A DNA stretch of 64,000 bases from Costus lasius. Taxonomy: Eukaryota; Streptophyta; Magnoliopsida; Zingiberales; Costaceae. The notes under the pieces are model-generated. The model was not told the DNA's origin. It made no database searches and saw nothing but the letters and a program-made list of their open reading frames with translations. The stretch lies in assembly GCA_027563935.2 (NCBI GenBank), contig CM050450.1, positions 91,820,439-91,884,438 of the forward strand, given 5' to 3'. Positions 33,451 through 46,900 of the stretch are shown piece after piece; positions within the stretch are counted from its first letter, which is position 1; the number at the start of each line of letters is the position of its first letter. The translations under genes were made by a program, and so were the position numbers.

Positions 33451-34074
33451 ATGGCACCAAGGACAAAGCAAGTTGTATCCAAGAGGAAAGGCAAGGCTCC
33501 AGCTGAGTCATCTACACCAGCTTCACCTCCCAAACCATATGGGATCATATTCGATGACGAAATTCAGGAGGCGTGGTATAATCAGCTGCTAACCTGATGA
33601 GTGGTCAACACCAAATACGCTGACAAGTGTACCTTGGAAATTTTAGAGTTTCAGATGACACCACAGACCTATCTTCCATTGGTTTTAGAGTTCCTTAGCA
33701 GTATGGAAATGGAACTTCATGAGTTTACTAATCAGCATGCTGAAGGTGAGATCACCTTTCGCATGGCTAACATTGAGTGGAGCCTTACACTTAGAGATAT
33801 TAGATCCATTTTCCACTTACTGGGAGGAGGGCATACTCATGTGCCACTTGGTTTTATTGAGAATGTGTTTTGGAATCAAATTACATCAGAATCCAGTTTT
33901 TTAGCATTGTCAGCCAGGGCTACCAAGATTTTGAATCCGTGCATCAAATATGTGCACCATGTTTTGGCTCATACAGTGTTCGGACGAGGAGATAGTGACG
34001 GTATGGTCCGTCAGTCCAAACTATACTTTTTATGGTGTATACTTCATGGGCACCCTGTGCACTTGACTTTCTTT
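33451..34074 (+). pseudogene. Element H downstream ORF, Athila ORF1 / plant transposon protein type
   Basis: Starts MAPRTKQVVSKRKGKAP at 33451, a basic N-terminus. Two adjacent TGA codons at 33595-33600 interrupt it (both compatible with former CGA codons). The frame then continues (KYADKCTLEILEF ... ANIEWSLTLRDIRSIFHLLG ... ILNPCIKYVHHVLAHTVFGR) until copia D cuts in at 34075. The layout after pol and the FLxxxG-type block resemble the extra ORF of Athila elements, sometimes called env-like. That identity is from memory of the family, not a search. No membrane segment is visible in the remaining part. Confidence 0.6.
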
Positions 34075-35758
34075 TGAAAGTCCCCTAAACAAGGGGGGCG
34101 AAACCCTATAGGAGGCGCATATGAAAATTTTGACGCAGCGGAAAGGGTTTCAAGGATCTATGCATATAATATGTTCAACTTGCAATAAAAACGATTCTCA
34201 CCATTGCCATCGCTTAGATGGTGTCTTGGAAGGAAAGGCGCAAGTGCTCCTTCTCCAAAGGTGACGCACACAATTGGTGTCGCCTACTCTTCCTTGGTGC
34301 TCCTTGTGCTAGCAAGGTTCCAAGAAGTCGTTGTCGAATGGAAGGGAAAGATCACTTTACTTGGCCGAACTCTTCCTTCTCTTTTCATCTACACTCCTCC
34401 ACACGTGAGTGCAAGTGCCGAAATCCCAAGTTGGCGACGAGAGTGAGGAGAAACGAGAGATGAGGGCGCCTTAGGCGTGAACGTGAGTAGTGGTCACGTA
34501 TGTGATCATGCTTTCTAAAAATAGAAAGCCACTCACTCACATGCGATCATGGGTTTACCCCATGCGCAAACTCCTCTCAATTTGAACCACACGCTCACTC
34601 AATGAGCTGGTTCAATTTGGTCTGGTTCATAGACCAATCGACCCAAGCCATTAGTCCATATCACATTAAACCCTAAGGCTCTTGATCTGACCGTCGATCT
34701 CTTGATGCTGCTGATCTCACTGATCTAGCATCCAATCTCTCGATCGAAGCTTACCGATCTCAAGCCCTAATCAATCAAACATGATCAGACCAGATCTCAC
34801 TTACAATCAGAGATTAAATCCCTTTAAACTGAACCTGAATAATTCAGTCCACACGATCTGACTTAAGTAAGCCATATCATCAAATTGTGCGACCCTGAGG
34901 GTTTCCTTTAAATGTCGGTAACGATAACTCACGTTATCACGATCAGTGAGGGGTATCTAGCAACACATCACTGTCTCCCGATATAAAGAAAAGAGTCTTC
35001 CAAGACTACACCCAAACCACAGCACAAGTGTGAATCCAACTCACAAGGCATGCATGTTTCCTTTGCCACTGGATGTTCTTATTGGACAAGCGTGTCAAGC
35101 TTGTAACTCCAATATGATGAGCATGATTAGATCAGATGAACATAGTCACCTGGGTATGGCCATACACTATTCTCAATCATCTCATCCAGGGGGCCCCTTT
35201 AGAACATCACACTCCTTAAATAAGGAGACGGCAATCCTTTGTCTATCACTAGTGCCCTAACCTGACTCAAGCTCACCATCCAAGATAGTCTATAATCATT
35301 ATGTTTCAAATGATATTGAACTATCTCAAAACAATGACAATCATCATTTAGAAACACAAGTGATCTCAAGTCAGAGGAAATGTGCCACTTGTCGTATTCA
35401 AGGATTATTCACATTGTGACAGACAATTGAATATCCTAGTAGGGTCTGTCCAGTACATCCAATGTACCCATGAGTCTACATCTCATTCCATGCTCGAAGC
35501 ATCCTATAAGATTAGAACACATATTAGTCTCAATCATATCAAGGCTGTCTCATGTTCACCAAGATATCTTGACTAAGGACTTTATAGCATGTTAGCCCAG
35601 CTAAACAGCTTTGAGACATTATTCAGAAGTACAATTATTGCAGCAGACAATGTAACAAACTGAATAACAACCATGCCTTTATAAACATAAGAGTTTATTA
35701 CATGATACTGATACAATCCCAAGGCCTCAAACATTAGCCTTAAGGGCATACCCCAACA
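34075..35758 (-). repeat. Element D 3' LTR (copia family 1)
   Basis: On + it runs TGAAAGTCCCC to ATACCCCAACA, the reverse of TGTTGGGGTAT...GGGGACTTTCA (1684 bp). The TATA-like box (reverse of TTTATATCGG) is at about 34977. The hairpin lies at 34923-34938, loop GTGA on the sense strand. Confidence 0.92.
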
Positions 35759-35778
35759 ATCTCCCACTTGCACTTAAT

Positions 35779-37590
35779 CTAATGGTTGAGAAATCTCAAA
35801 CCCATATTATTACAGTGCTTCTCATGCTTCTGCTGCGCCAGAGGCTTAGTAAGCGGGTCTGCCAGATTGTCATCTGTATGAACCTTGCAAACTTTGATCT
35901 CGCCACGATCTATGATCTCCCGGATCAAATGAAACCGTCTCTGTATGTGCTTGGACTTCTGGTGCGACCGTGGTTCCGTTGCTTGTGCGATTGCTCCAGT
36001 GTTATCACAGAAGATAACCAAAGGATCTGCACTCGAAGGAACAACACCAAGTTCTCTCACGAACTTACGAATCCACACTGCCTCCTTGGATGCTTCCGAG
36101 GCTGCAACATACTCGGCTTCTGTTGTGGAATCAGCAACAGTTGACTGTTTGAAACTCTTCCACACCACTGCTCCTCCATTCAAGCTAAATACATAGCCTG
36201 ATTGCGATCGGAAATCATCCTGGTCAGACTGGAACGAAGCGTCAGTATATCCTTCAATACTGAGTTCTTCCTGACCACCATATATCAAGAACATATCTTT
36301 GGTCCTCCGCAGATATTTTAAAATGTTCTTGACTGCAATCCAGTGCGCCATACCTAGATTACTTTGGAACCGACTGGTCACGCTTAACCCGTAAGCAACG
36401 TCTGGGCGAGTACACAACATCGCATACATAATGGACCCAATAGCCGAAGCATAAGGCGTATTGTCCATTTCATCTTTCTCAGTCTGTGTTTGTGGACACT
36501 GACTCTTCGAAAGATTCAGACCATGTCTGACTGGAAGATATCCTCTTTTAGAATTCTCTAAATGAAATCTCTCCAGGACTTTATCGATGTAAGTACTCTG
36601 GCACAGCCCGAGAAGCCTCTTAGATCTATCCCTGTAGATCTTCACACCTAATACATAGGCTGCTTCTCCTAGATCTTTCATCTGGAAACATTTCCTTAAC
36701 CATGCCTTAACCGCATGCATTTCAGGAATGTCATTTCCAATGATCAAGATATCATCGACGTAGAGGACTAAGAAAGTAATCACGCTCCCACTAAACCTCT
36801 TATATACACACGGGTCATCCTCGTTCTTGATGAAACCAAATTCACTGATTGATTCATCAAAACGAATATTCCAGCTTCTCGATGCTTGTTTAAGTCCATA
36901 AATAGACTTCTTTAATTTGCATATCTTATGACGATCTGATGGATTAGTGAAACCTTCTGGTTGTGTCATATACACATCCTCATCCAGATTTCCATTCAGG
37001 AAAGCTGTTTTCACATCCATTTGCCAAATCTCATAATCATAATATGCTGCTATCGCGAAAAGAATCCGAATAGACTTAAACATAGCTACAGGTGAGAAAG
37101 TTTCATCATAATCTATCCCGTAGATTTGTTTGAAACCTTTCGCAACTAGCCTGCCTTTATAGGTAACCACGTTACCATCCATGTCAATCTTCTTCTTGAA
37201 GATCCATTTACAGCCTATAGGGATAACTCCCGGAGGCGGATCAACCAAATCCCAGACTTGGTTATCTGACATGGAGTCCATCTCGGCGCGCATAGCATCA
37301 AGCCATCTTGCTGACTCCGGTCCACTGACCGCATCCGCATAAGTGAGGGGTTCATCATTATCAATGATGTAGACTCCATCATAGCGCTCAGGCTGTCGAC
37401 GGATCCTTCCCGATCTTCGCGGTTCCCGTGATATCTGAGCCTCAGGTTGTTCATTAACCTGATCCACCGGCTCAAGCTCATCCAACTGTGCTTGACTACT
37501 TTGTTCTTCCTCTGGATTCTCATCCAGCATTATTTCTCTCCCACTGGCCTCTTGCAGAAGAAACTCCTTCTCAAGAAATATGGCCGTCCG
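35779..37590 (-). pseudogene. Element D pol fragment: linker, RT and RNase H, frame open
   Basis: The frame is open from the junction at 37590 to the stop at 35779-35781 (603 codons), without any stop. It starts in the linker after the integrase (TAIFLEKEFLLQEASGREI). RT has WIFKKKIDMDGNV, QMDVKTAFLNG and YVDDILIIGND (about 36760-36730). RNase H has YTDASF, DSTTEAEYVAASEASKEAV and CDNTGAIAQAT. RT and RNase H residues look intact, but the gene is split: gag, protease and integrase lie beyond element E, outside the window. Confidence 0.93.
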
Positions 37591-39284
37591 TGAAAGGTTT
37601 TAGAGGGGTCCCCTTCAAGGGGGAGCGAAACCCTATAGATGGCGCAAGTGGTCTTCTTTGTTTTAGCAGCGGAATTAGGGTTTAAACTTGATCGCATGCT
37701 ATAATTTCATATGATCAACTTAAACAACAAATGAAAGATTCGTTACCATGGCCATGGGAAGGAGGCGGCTTGGAAGCAAAGAGCAAGATAGATCTTCTCC
37801 ACAAGTGACGCACACAACGAGAGGGATGACTTCTTCTTGTTGATCTTTGTGCTAGCAAAGATCTTCAAGAGTCCTTACCGAATGGAAGGGATAGGTTGAG
37901 ATGCTTCCTTGGCCGAGAGCTCTCCCTTGTCGTTCACCTTCTTCCACACGAGATGGCAAGCAAGCAACGTCAATGACAAGCGAGCAAAAGCGTTTAGGCG
38001 ATAACATCAAAAATGGCGTTACATGACTTCCCAAAATGGAAAGTCATGAAGCCATGTTCCAACGCCAAAACGCCTTCCTTCATGAACCATGCGTTCACAT
38101 AGTGAACCGGTTCATTCTTTGGTTCAATTCAATTTGGCTCATAGACCAAAATCAAACCAAGCCAAGCCAATACATGGTCTAGACCTTCTATGAACCTAAT
38201 GGCTCAAGATCTAACCGTTCATCTCCTGATGCTCTTGATCTCACCGATCTAGCATCTCCTCTCTCGATCGAAGCTTACCGATCTCAAGCCCTAATCAATC
38301 AAACATGATCAGACTAGATCTCACTTACAATCAGAGTTTAAATCCCTTTAAACTGAACCCAAATAATTCAGTCCACACGATCTGACTTAAGTAAGTCATA
38401 TCATCAATTTGTGCGACCCTGAGGGTTTCCTTTAAATGTCGGTAACGATAACTTTCGTTATCACGATCAGTGAGGGGTATCTAGCAACACATCACTGTCT
38501 CCCGATATAAAGGAAAGAGTCTTCCAAGACTTCTCCCAAACCACAGCACAAGTGTGAATCAACTTCACAAGGCATGCATGTGTCCTTTGCCACTGGATGT
38601 TCTTATTGGACAAGCGGGTCAAGCTTGTAACTCCAATACGATGAGCATGATTAGATCAGATGAGCATAGTCATCTGGGTATGGCCATACACTTTCTCAAT
38701 CATCTCATATAAGGGGGGGCCCCTTTAGAACATCACACTCCTTGAACAAGGAGACGGCAATCCTATATCTATCACTAGTGCCCTAACCTGACTCATGATC
38801 ATTATCCAAGATAGTCTATGATCATTATGTTTCAAATGATATTGAACTACCTCAAAACAATGACAATCATCATTTAGTAACTCAAGTGATCTCAAGTCAG
38901 AGGACATGTGCCACTTAGTGCATACAAGGAATATTCACATTGTGACAAGCAATTGAATATCCTAGTAGGGTCTGTCCAGTACATCCAATGTACCCATGAG
39001 TCTACATCTTATTCCATGCTCGAAGCATCCTATAAGATTAGAACACATATTAGTCTCAATCATATCAAGGCTGTCTCATGTTCACCAAGATATCTCGACT
39101 AAGGACATATAGACTGTCAGCCTAGCTGAATAGCTTTGAGACATTATTCAGTAGTACACTTATTACTGCAGACAAGGTAACAACCTGAATAATAACCATG
39201 CCTTTATAAACATAAGAGTTTATTACATGATACTGTTACAATCCCAAAGGCCTCAAACATTAGCCTTAAGGGCATACCCCAACA
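37591..39284 (-). repeat. Element E 3' LTR (copia family 1)
   Basis: On + it runs TGAAAGGTTTTAGAGGGG to ATACCCCAACA (1694 bp). The hairpin is at 38447-38462, loop GAAA on the sense strand. The polypurine tract (reverse of AAGTGGGAGAT) lies directly to the right at 39285-39295. Confidence 0.93.
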
Positions 39285-39304
39285 ATCTCCCACTTGCACT
39301 TAAT

Positions 39305-40458
39305 CTAATGGTTGAGAAATCTCAAACCCATATTATTACAGTGCTTGTCATGCTTCTGCTGCGCCAGAGGCTTGGTAAGCGGGTCTGCCAGATTGTCATC
39401 TGTATGAACCTTGCATATTTTGATCTCGCCACGATCTATGATCTCCCGGATCAAGTGAAACCGTCTCTGTATGTGCTTGGACTTCTGGTGCGACCGTGGT
39501 TCCTTTGCTTGTGCGATTGCTCCAGTGTTATCACAGAAGATAACCAAAGGATCTACACTCGAAGGAACGACACCAAGTTCTCTCACGAACTTACGAATCC
39601 ACACTGCCTCCTTGGATGCTTCCGAGGCTGCAACATACTCGGCTTCTGTTGTGGAATCAGCAACAGTTGACTGTTTGAAACTTTTCCACACCACTGCTCC
39701 ACCATTCAAGCTAAAAACATAGCCTGATTGCGATCGGAAATCATCCTGGTCCGACTGGAACGAAGCGTCAGTATATCCTTCTATACTGAGTTCTTCCTGA
39801 CCACCATATATCAAGAACATATCTTTGGTCCTCCGCAGATATTTTAAAATGTTCTTGACCGCAATCCAGTGCGCCATACCTGGATTACTTTGGAACCGAC
39901 TGGTCACGCTTAACCCGTAAGCGACGTCTGGGCGAGTACACAACATCGCATACATAATGGACCCAATAGCCGAAGCATAAGGTGTATTGTCCATTTCATC
40001 TTTCTCAGTCTGTGTTTGCGGACACTGACTCCTCGAAAGATTCAGACCATGTCTGACTGGAAGATATCCTCTTTTAGAATTCTCTAAATGGAATCTCTCC
40101 AGGACTTTATCGATGTAAGTACTCTGGCACAGCCCGAGAAGCCTCTTAGATCTATCCCGGTAGATCTTCACACCTAATACATAGGCTGCTTCTCCTAAAT
40201 CTTTCATCTGGAAACATTTTCCTAACCATGCTTTAACAGCATGAAGTTCAGGAATATCATTTCCAATGATTAAGATATCATCGACGTAGAGGACTAGGAA
40301 TGTAATCACGCTCCCACTAAACCTCTTATATACACACGGGTCATCCTCGTTCTTGATGAAACCAAACTCAGAGATTGATTCATCAAAACGAATATTCCAA
40401 CTTCTAGATGCTTGTTCAAGTCCATAAATAGACTTCTTTAACTTGCATATTTTATGAC
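39305..40458 (-). pseudogene. Element E pol 3' part (RT end, RNase H)
   Basis: The frame is open from the K junction (40458) to the stop at 39305-39307. It begins inside RT just before KICKLKKSIYGL and keeps YVDDILIIGND (about 40290-40260). RNase H motifs YTDASF, TTEAEYV and CDNTGAIAQAK are intact. It is separated from the rest of the gene (61014-63663) by 20.5 kb of inserted DNA. Confidence 0.93.
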
Positions 40459-43400
40459 TGTAACATCCCTCAGAATCACACCCCACACGCATACAAGTAA
40501 AATACGGGGTTTCAAAAAATTTTTACTCTTCCATTAAAACACAAGAAGAAAGCGGCATCGAAGGACATTACTACGGAACAGAAAACCGCACAGAACTGAA
40601 TAGGATCGATTACTAGGAAATAGAAATCCGGAAATCCAGAAAAAATCCGGCAGCAAATTATTCTAAACTACTGCTGCACAGACACACATATCTTGTAACA
40701 ACAACAAACGTCCACACTACACATATGTGGAATTTCAGAAATATACAGAACTGATTATTCAGATACTAAAATAAACAACACAAATTCGGTTACACATCTC
40801 AAATCGGACATTTCAAAATAAGAACCAATTCAATAAAAGAATCCAAGACTTGTATCCAATAATTTAAACGAAACAACTATAATATAATATCCTGAAAACA
40901 GGCATAAGCCCTCAGGAGATAAAACATGTCATATAGGTCATAATAAATTAGGCACGCAGGCCTGATAAATCTTTAGAAGACTATTCTTAGAAATGACATC
41001 AAACATTAGCGTCATATTAGCTGTAGCAATTACTGTCTTGATGTCTCACCTGAAAACATTTAAACAACGGAGGTGAGCTAAAAAGCTCAGTGAGTAAAAG
41101 ACACTAAAAGTCATCCATAGTACACATCAAAAATATCATACTTAAGTTGAAATTCTTTTTATTTAACAGATAAGATAAATCAACTTAACATGCATGCTCA
41201 TATCAGAAACAAACACAATCAAATACAGATACTTGTAACAATAGGCATCAAACAGGTAGGATATGAATATACCAACCCATACCAACTAACCACACCGCCT
41301 AATACATCTAAATACAGATCGAAACAGAACTACAGAAATCAGAACTGACAGACAGAAAATCAGAATTTTCAGAGTCCAAACAGATAGTCTACATCGGAAA
41401 CAGAAAGGCCACAGAAGGCCTGATGACCACAGAAGGTCTGACCCCACCTCTGCCGAGGACGAGACAATGCATGCATATCAGAAACAGAATGGTAAAGGAG
41501 ATATCAGTGGGTGGCCCCCGTCTTGTCAGGACGTGGCACTCTGGTCTCCAATACCCAGAACAGAATGGTAGAGGAGGTATCAGTGGGTGGCCCCCGTCTT
41601 GTTAGGACGTGGCACTCTGGCCTCCAAAACCCAGAACTGAATGGTAGAGGAGGTATCAGTGGGTGGCCCCCGTCTTGTTAGGACGTGGCACTCTGGCCTC
41701 CAAAACCCAGAACTGAATGGTAGAGGAGGTATCAGTGGGTGGCCCCCGTCTTGTTAGGACGTGGCACTCTGGCCTCCAAAACCCAGAACTGAATGGTAGA
41801 GGAGGTATCAGTGGGTGGCCCCCGTCTTGTCAGGACGTGGCACTCTGGCCTCCAAAACCCAGAACTGAATGGTAGAGGAGGTATCAGTGGGTGGCCCCCG
41901 TCTTGTTAGGACGTGGCACTCTGGCCTCCAATACCCAGAACAGAAATAGTGTCTCAAGGGTCGTAGTAGACTATCAGCACCATTACAGCGCCACAGAAGG
42001 AGGGTAAGGACACGGAAGAGTGCTACACTAGGGCATAATTTTACAGAACAGATTATACTGAAACGGAGAAGTAGGATCAACCACTACTTAATTCTTACAT
42101 TATGCCCAAAGTCTAACAAACCAGAAAATGACACTCCCTAATATCCAGTCCTTAAACACAGAACAGAATTTATATGAGTGAATTCCTTACAACTAACCTT
42201 AATTCATGTCAAACCATTCTATGTTCTCACAAATGTTTTAACACATTCAAGGTTTTCAGAAACTTCACAACATATAAACAGAACAGGAAATATCCACATA
42301 ACAAACAATTAAATACAGAACAGAAATTATTCATATAACAAACATTTAAACACAGAACAGAAATTATTCATGAAATAATCTCCTCAAAATTTCTAAAACC
42401 GTGAGCTATAAAATTACTGTAAGGGGCGCCACTTTCAGAACCTTAACGGAACGCACAAATTTCATGTAAATAATTTCAGTCCCCCACTACAGATAATTTT
42501 AATTACACGCTCGTGAAGAAAATTGACCAAAGCCCCAAAATTGGCTCGAACTATATTTTCGAAAATTCCTAAGTTCTTAGTTAAATCCCCAATTTTGTTT
42601 TCTCTAAAATTTCTCATCAAACAAATAAATTTTAGAAGAACTACAGACCACAATTTAAGAGGTTAAACCATACAATGTAAATTTTTCTCACAAAGGAATA
42701 TTCGTCTAACCAAAACATAGCAGATTTATATTGTCAGTTTGCAAAATATATTTTTAGTCCAATTTCGAACCAAAGCTAGTCAATATTGTATTCAAAATGA
42801 AGCTCTCTGAATCTAGTTTCCAATAAAACTGGTTTCACAAGATTTCGAATTTTAGACAGGAAGATATAAGGGTTCGAACATAGGAAGGTCAGAATTTCAG
42901 ATTTCAAGAAAACAGATTCATATATCAGACTTGCGACATTTATTTCAGATCCAATAACTAATCGAAAATAGGCGTTATGGGAGTCAAAATAAAGCTCTTC
43001 GAGCCTACGGTCTAATAAAACTGATTTGACAAGATTTCGAGCTATACCTAGGGAGATATGATGGTTCGAACACATAAAGGTCGAAATCCAGAATTTCAGA
43101 AAACTGATTTTGTACAGCTAGATTGCAATACAGATTGAAATACGAATACAGCTCGGATATGGTCGATATCAGATTCAAATTAAAGCCGAATGTATCTAGT
43201 TTCATACAAAATTTATTTCGTGCGATTTGGATCTATAGACCATGAGATATTGGGGTTATAGTACACAAAGGTCAGATTAACGAATGCAGATTTCAGCAGA
43301 ACAGGATTTTAAAACCCTATAATTATTTGAATTCAACCCCATACGAATAATCATGGCAAATAACGAATTTTAATTCGGATTAGACTCCTTAGGATCGAAT

Positions 43401-43927
43401 TACTCACTAGAAAAATCGCCTACAGAGAAAACGCCAAAACAGGGGATCAGGGGTCTCCAGAAAGTTCGTCCACCACCAGTCTGCCACCACCAGCGTCAGA
43501 AATTTTGCAGGAGCGCCAAGCACAGTGAGGGGCGACAACACAGGCGGCTAGGGCAAGAAACAAACCAAAAATCGTGAGGGAGAGGAGCTCTCACGAATTT
43601 TCCCCTTTTTATTTTTTTTTTCCACCCCAAACGGATCCAAGATCCAATAACCCAATTAACTTAAGTGGAAATCGGCTTTAATGGGCTTACCTGGGCTTAA
43701 CCACCATGCGCCACTCCAATAACATCAGAAATATGCGCTATCACGGTGGAAGAATTCCAGAAGCAAAAAATCAAGGTTGAGGGTTCGAATCCCCAACCAA
43801 AATAATTATTTTTGCCCTGTAGGAAAATTCCTACACTTAGGTAAAAATCCCTAAATTTTAACCGATAAAAATACATAAACTGAATTTCTAACCTTAAATC
43901 ATAATTCAGAAAATCAAGGGCGTTACA
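40459..43927 (-). repeat. Element K 3' LTR
   Basis: On + it runs TGTAACATCCCTCAG to GGGCGTTACA (3469 bp), long for an LTR. It includes six copies of a 76-bp tandem repeat (41470-41945). A stem-loop with GGGTTCGAATCCCC at about 43780-43794 resembles a tRNA T-arm. No protein-coding region was recognised inside it. Confidence 0.95.
41470..41945. repeat. 76-bp tandem repeat, six copies (K 3' LTR)
   Basis: The anchor GTGGCCCCCGTCTTGT recurs at 41511, 41587, 41663, 41739, 41815 and 41891, exactly 76 bp apart. Units are nearly identical, varying mainly at C/T in CTTGTYAGG and CCAAWACCC. The other LTR of K has only two units, one on each side of copia B. Confidence 0.96.
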
Positions 43928-43945
43928 TCCTCCCCCCCTTATAGA
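43928..43945 (-). other. Polypurine tract (element K)
   Basis: The minus strand reads ATAAGGGGGGGAGGA directly before the LTR start TGTAAC; the primer site for plus-strand DNA synthesis. Confidence 0.85.
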
Positions 43946-43956
43946 GCTTTAGTCCC

Positions 43957-46900
43957 CTAAAGCTGACCAAGCCCGTCACTGAACATGTGAGGATGCTCCT
44001 TTCTCATATCTGCTTCAACCTCCCAAGAGGCTTCTTCAACAGACTGATTTCCCTAGATGACTTTCACAAGTGGAATAACCTTATTCCTCAGCACTTTCTC
44101 TTTTCTATCTTCAATTCTGAGAGGTTTCACCACAAAAGTCATGTTCTCTTCAAGCTGGAGAGGTTCCAACTCCAGAACATGAGAAGGATCAGAACAATAT
44201 TTTCTGAGTGCAGAAACATGGAACACATTATGGAGGTGTTCCAGTGATGGGGGTAGAGCAAGTCGGTATGGGTCCAACCCTCTCAATGATATCAAAGGGA
44301 CCAATGTACCTGGGACTCAATTTTCCTCTCTTCCCAAATCTCATCACCCCTTTCATAGGCGAGACCTTTAGGAAAACATGCTCTCCCACCAAAAACTCAA
44401 GAGGACGCCGCCTCACATCAGCATAACTCTTCTGTCTATCCTGAGCAATCTTCATTTTTCTCTGAATTTCTCTGATCTTCTCAGTGGCTTCCTGAACAGC
44501 ATCAGACCTTAGTACTGTTCTGTCCCCAGTTTCCTCCCAGCATATAGGCATTCTGCATTTCCTCCCATATAGGGCCTCATACGGAGCCATCTGTATGCTA
44601 GAGTGGAAGCTATTGTTGTAGGTGAACTCTATCAGTGATAAGTCCAGATCCCACTCAACAGACCAGTCAATCACATAAGATCTCAGAAGATCCTCAAGTG
44701 TCTGAATAGTTCTCTCTGTCTGACCATCAGATTGAGGATGATATGCAGTGCTGAAACTCAGATTAGTTCCCAAATCTTCCTGTAATTTCTTCCAAAACCT
44801 GGATAGAAATCGAGGATCACGATCAGAGACAATGTCCAATGGAACTCCATGTAATCTGACAATCTCATCGATGTACAGTTTTGCTAACCGATCCAAACTG
44901 TAAGTCATTTTGATCGGTAAGAAGTGAGCCGACTTCGTGAGTCTGTCCACAATCACCCATACGGCATCATGATTCCTTCTGGTATTGGGCAGCCCACACA
45001 CAAAGTCCATACTGATATGCTCCCACTTCCACTGAGGAATAGGGAGAGACTGCATCAAACCGCCCGGCCTCTGATGCTCAGCCTTCACGGTTTGGCAAGT
45101 CAAACATCTGGACACAAACAAATGCACATCCTTCTTCATACCATGCCACCAGAAAGTCTTTTTCAGATCCTGATACATCTTGGTACTACCAGGATGAACG
45201 GTATACTTAGCGCAATGACTTTCCTTAAGAATTTCATTTCTCAACTCAGGGTCCTCAGGGACACAGACCCTTCCACGAAATCTGAGGAGACCATCATCCG
45301 ACATACTGAAATTCTCATCCCAGCCTTGCTCAGACCTCTCTTTCCACCGTAGAATATCCTGATCTGACTGCTGCCCTGATCTTAGTCTCTGCAGTAAGTC
45401 TGACTGAACCCTGAGAGAAGCCAGAAGACCGCCTCTCTCACCCGGAGTCACACTCAGATGCATGTCACTGAACTCCTGCAATAGTCGCCACTCCTGGACT
45501 CTCAGTGCAGCTATCTGAGTCACAGGATACCGACTAAGCGCATCAGCCACCACATTGGCTTTACCAGACTGATATTGGATGGTGAAGTCATAATCCTTTA
45601 TCAATTCAAGCCATCGCCTCTGTCTCATATTCAGCTCTTTCTGAGTGAAGATATACTTCAAACTCTGGTGATCTGTAAACAATTCAAATGTCTGTCCAAA
45701 CAGATAGTGCCTCTAGATTTTCAAGGCAAAAACTACAGCTGCCAACTCCAGATCATGAGTGGGGTAGTTTACTTCGTAATCTTTGAGTTGCCTTGAAGCA
45801 TAAGCGACTACTTTTCCTTGCTGCATCAGTACAGCACCCAGACCCTTACCAGAGGCATCAGTGTAAACAATGAACTTCTCTCCATCACAGGGAATGATGA
45901 GGATAGGAGCACTGGTCAGTCTCTTTTTCAGTTCCTGAAAACTAGACTCACAATCATCAGACCACTCAAACTTCAAATTCTTTCTAGTTAGCTTAGTCAG
46001 AGGACCTGCCAGCTTGGAAAAACCCTCCACAAAGCGGCGGTAGTATCCAGCTAAGCCCAGAAAACTTCTGACCTCAGTCGCTGTAGTAGGTCTTCCCCAG
46101 TGAAGAATGGCCTCCACCTTCACTGGATCCACAGACACACCCTGGCTAGAAATAATGTGTCCCAGAAAACCAATCTGATCTAGCCAGAACTCACATTTGC
46201 TGGCCTTAGCATATAGCCGCTTCAGCCGCAGAATCTCCAGCACCTTGCGCAAATCCTGAGAGTGGTCTTGCGCATTCTTGGAGTAGATCAGAATATCATC
46301 AATGAAGACGACCACACATTTGTCCAGGAGCTCATGAAATACCCTGTTCATCAGATCCATAAACACCGCAGGAGCATTTGTCAGTCCAAAGGGCATAACA
46401 AGAAATTCATAGTGCCCATACCTGGTCCTGAATGCAGTTTTAGGTACATCCTCCTCCCGAACACTCATCTGATAATAGCCAGACCTCAGGTCAATTTTAG
46501 AGAATACAGTAGCACCCTGCAACTGATCAAAGAGATCATCAATACGGGGTAATGGGTACTTATTCTTAACAGTCACTTGATTGAGTTGACGGTAATCGAT
46601 GCACATGCGCAAAGTACCATCCTTCTTCTTCACAAATAACACAGGTGCTCCCCATGGAGAAACACTGGGCCGAATATACCCCTTCTCTAATAGTTCTTCC
46701 AGTTGCTTCTTCAGCTCTGTCAGTTCTGAAGTTGCCATCCTGTAAGGAGCTTTAGATATCGGTGCTGTGCCTGGCAACAACTCGATACCAAACTCAACTT
46801 CTCTGCTGGGTGGTAACCCAGATAAATCAGAGAAGACGTCAGCAAACTCTCTTACCACAGGAATTTTAGCCAGATCCAAATCAGGCTCAGTCTGCACCTT

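Larger units (their letters stand above)
20270..34074 (+). mobile_element. Element H: Athila-lineage gypsy element, interrupted by G and D
   Basis: Pieces in order on +: gag (20270-20926), protease-RT-RNase H-integrase start (29890-32335), palindrome array, and a downstream Athila-type ORF (33451-34074). Copia G splits gag from protease; copia D cuts the downstream ORF at 34075. The 5' LTR is not recognisable and the 3' end lies beyond the window. The lineage is inferred from the RT block LNPSMKEVVKKEVLKLLDAS and the extra ORF after pol. Confidence 0.78.
34075..37590 (-). mobile_element. Element D: copia family 1, left (3') part
   Basis: Minus-strand copia: 3' LTR at 34075-35758, polypurine tract 35759-35769, RNase H and RT up to 37590, where element E is inserted. 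It is inserted in the downstream ORF of H. The 5 bases before it are TCTTT; the matching right copy, the remaining D sequence and its 5' LTR lie beyond 64000. Confidence 0.88.

Noticed and set aside
41470..41945. Regular 76-bp repeats as a CRISPR array
   Set aside because: Units are identical end to end with no unique spacers, and they lie in an LTR of a plant element.
43775..43798. tRNA gene
   Set aside because: Only a T-arm-like segment is visible; no acceptor stem, D-arm or anticodon arm was found around it.
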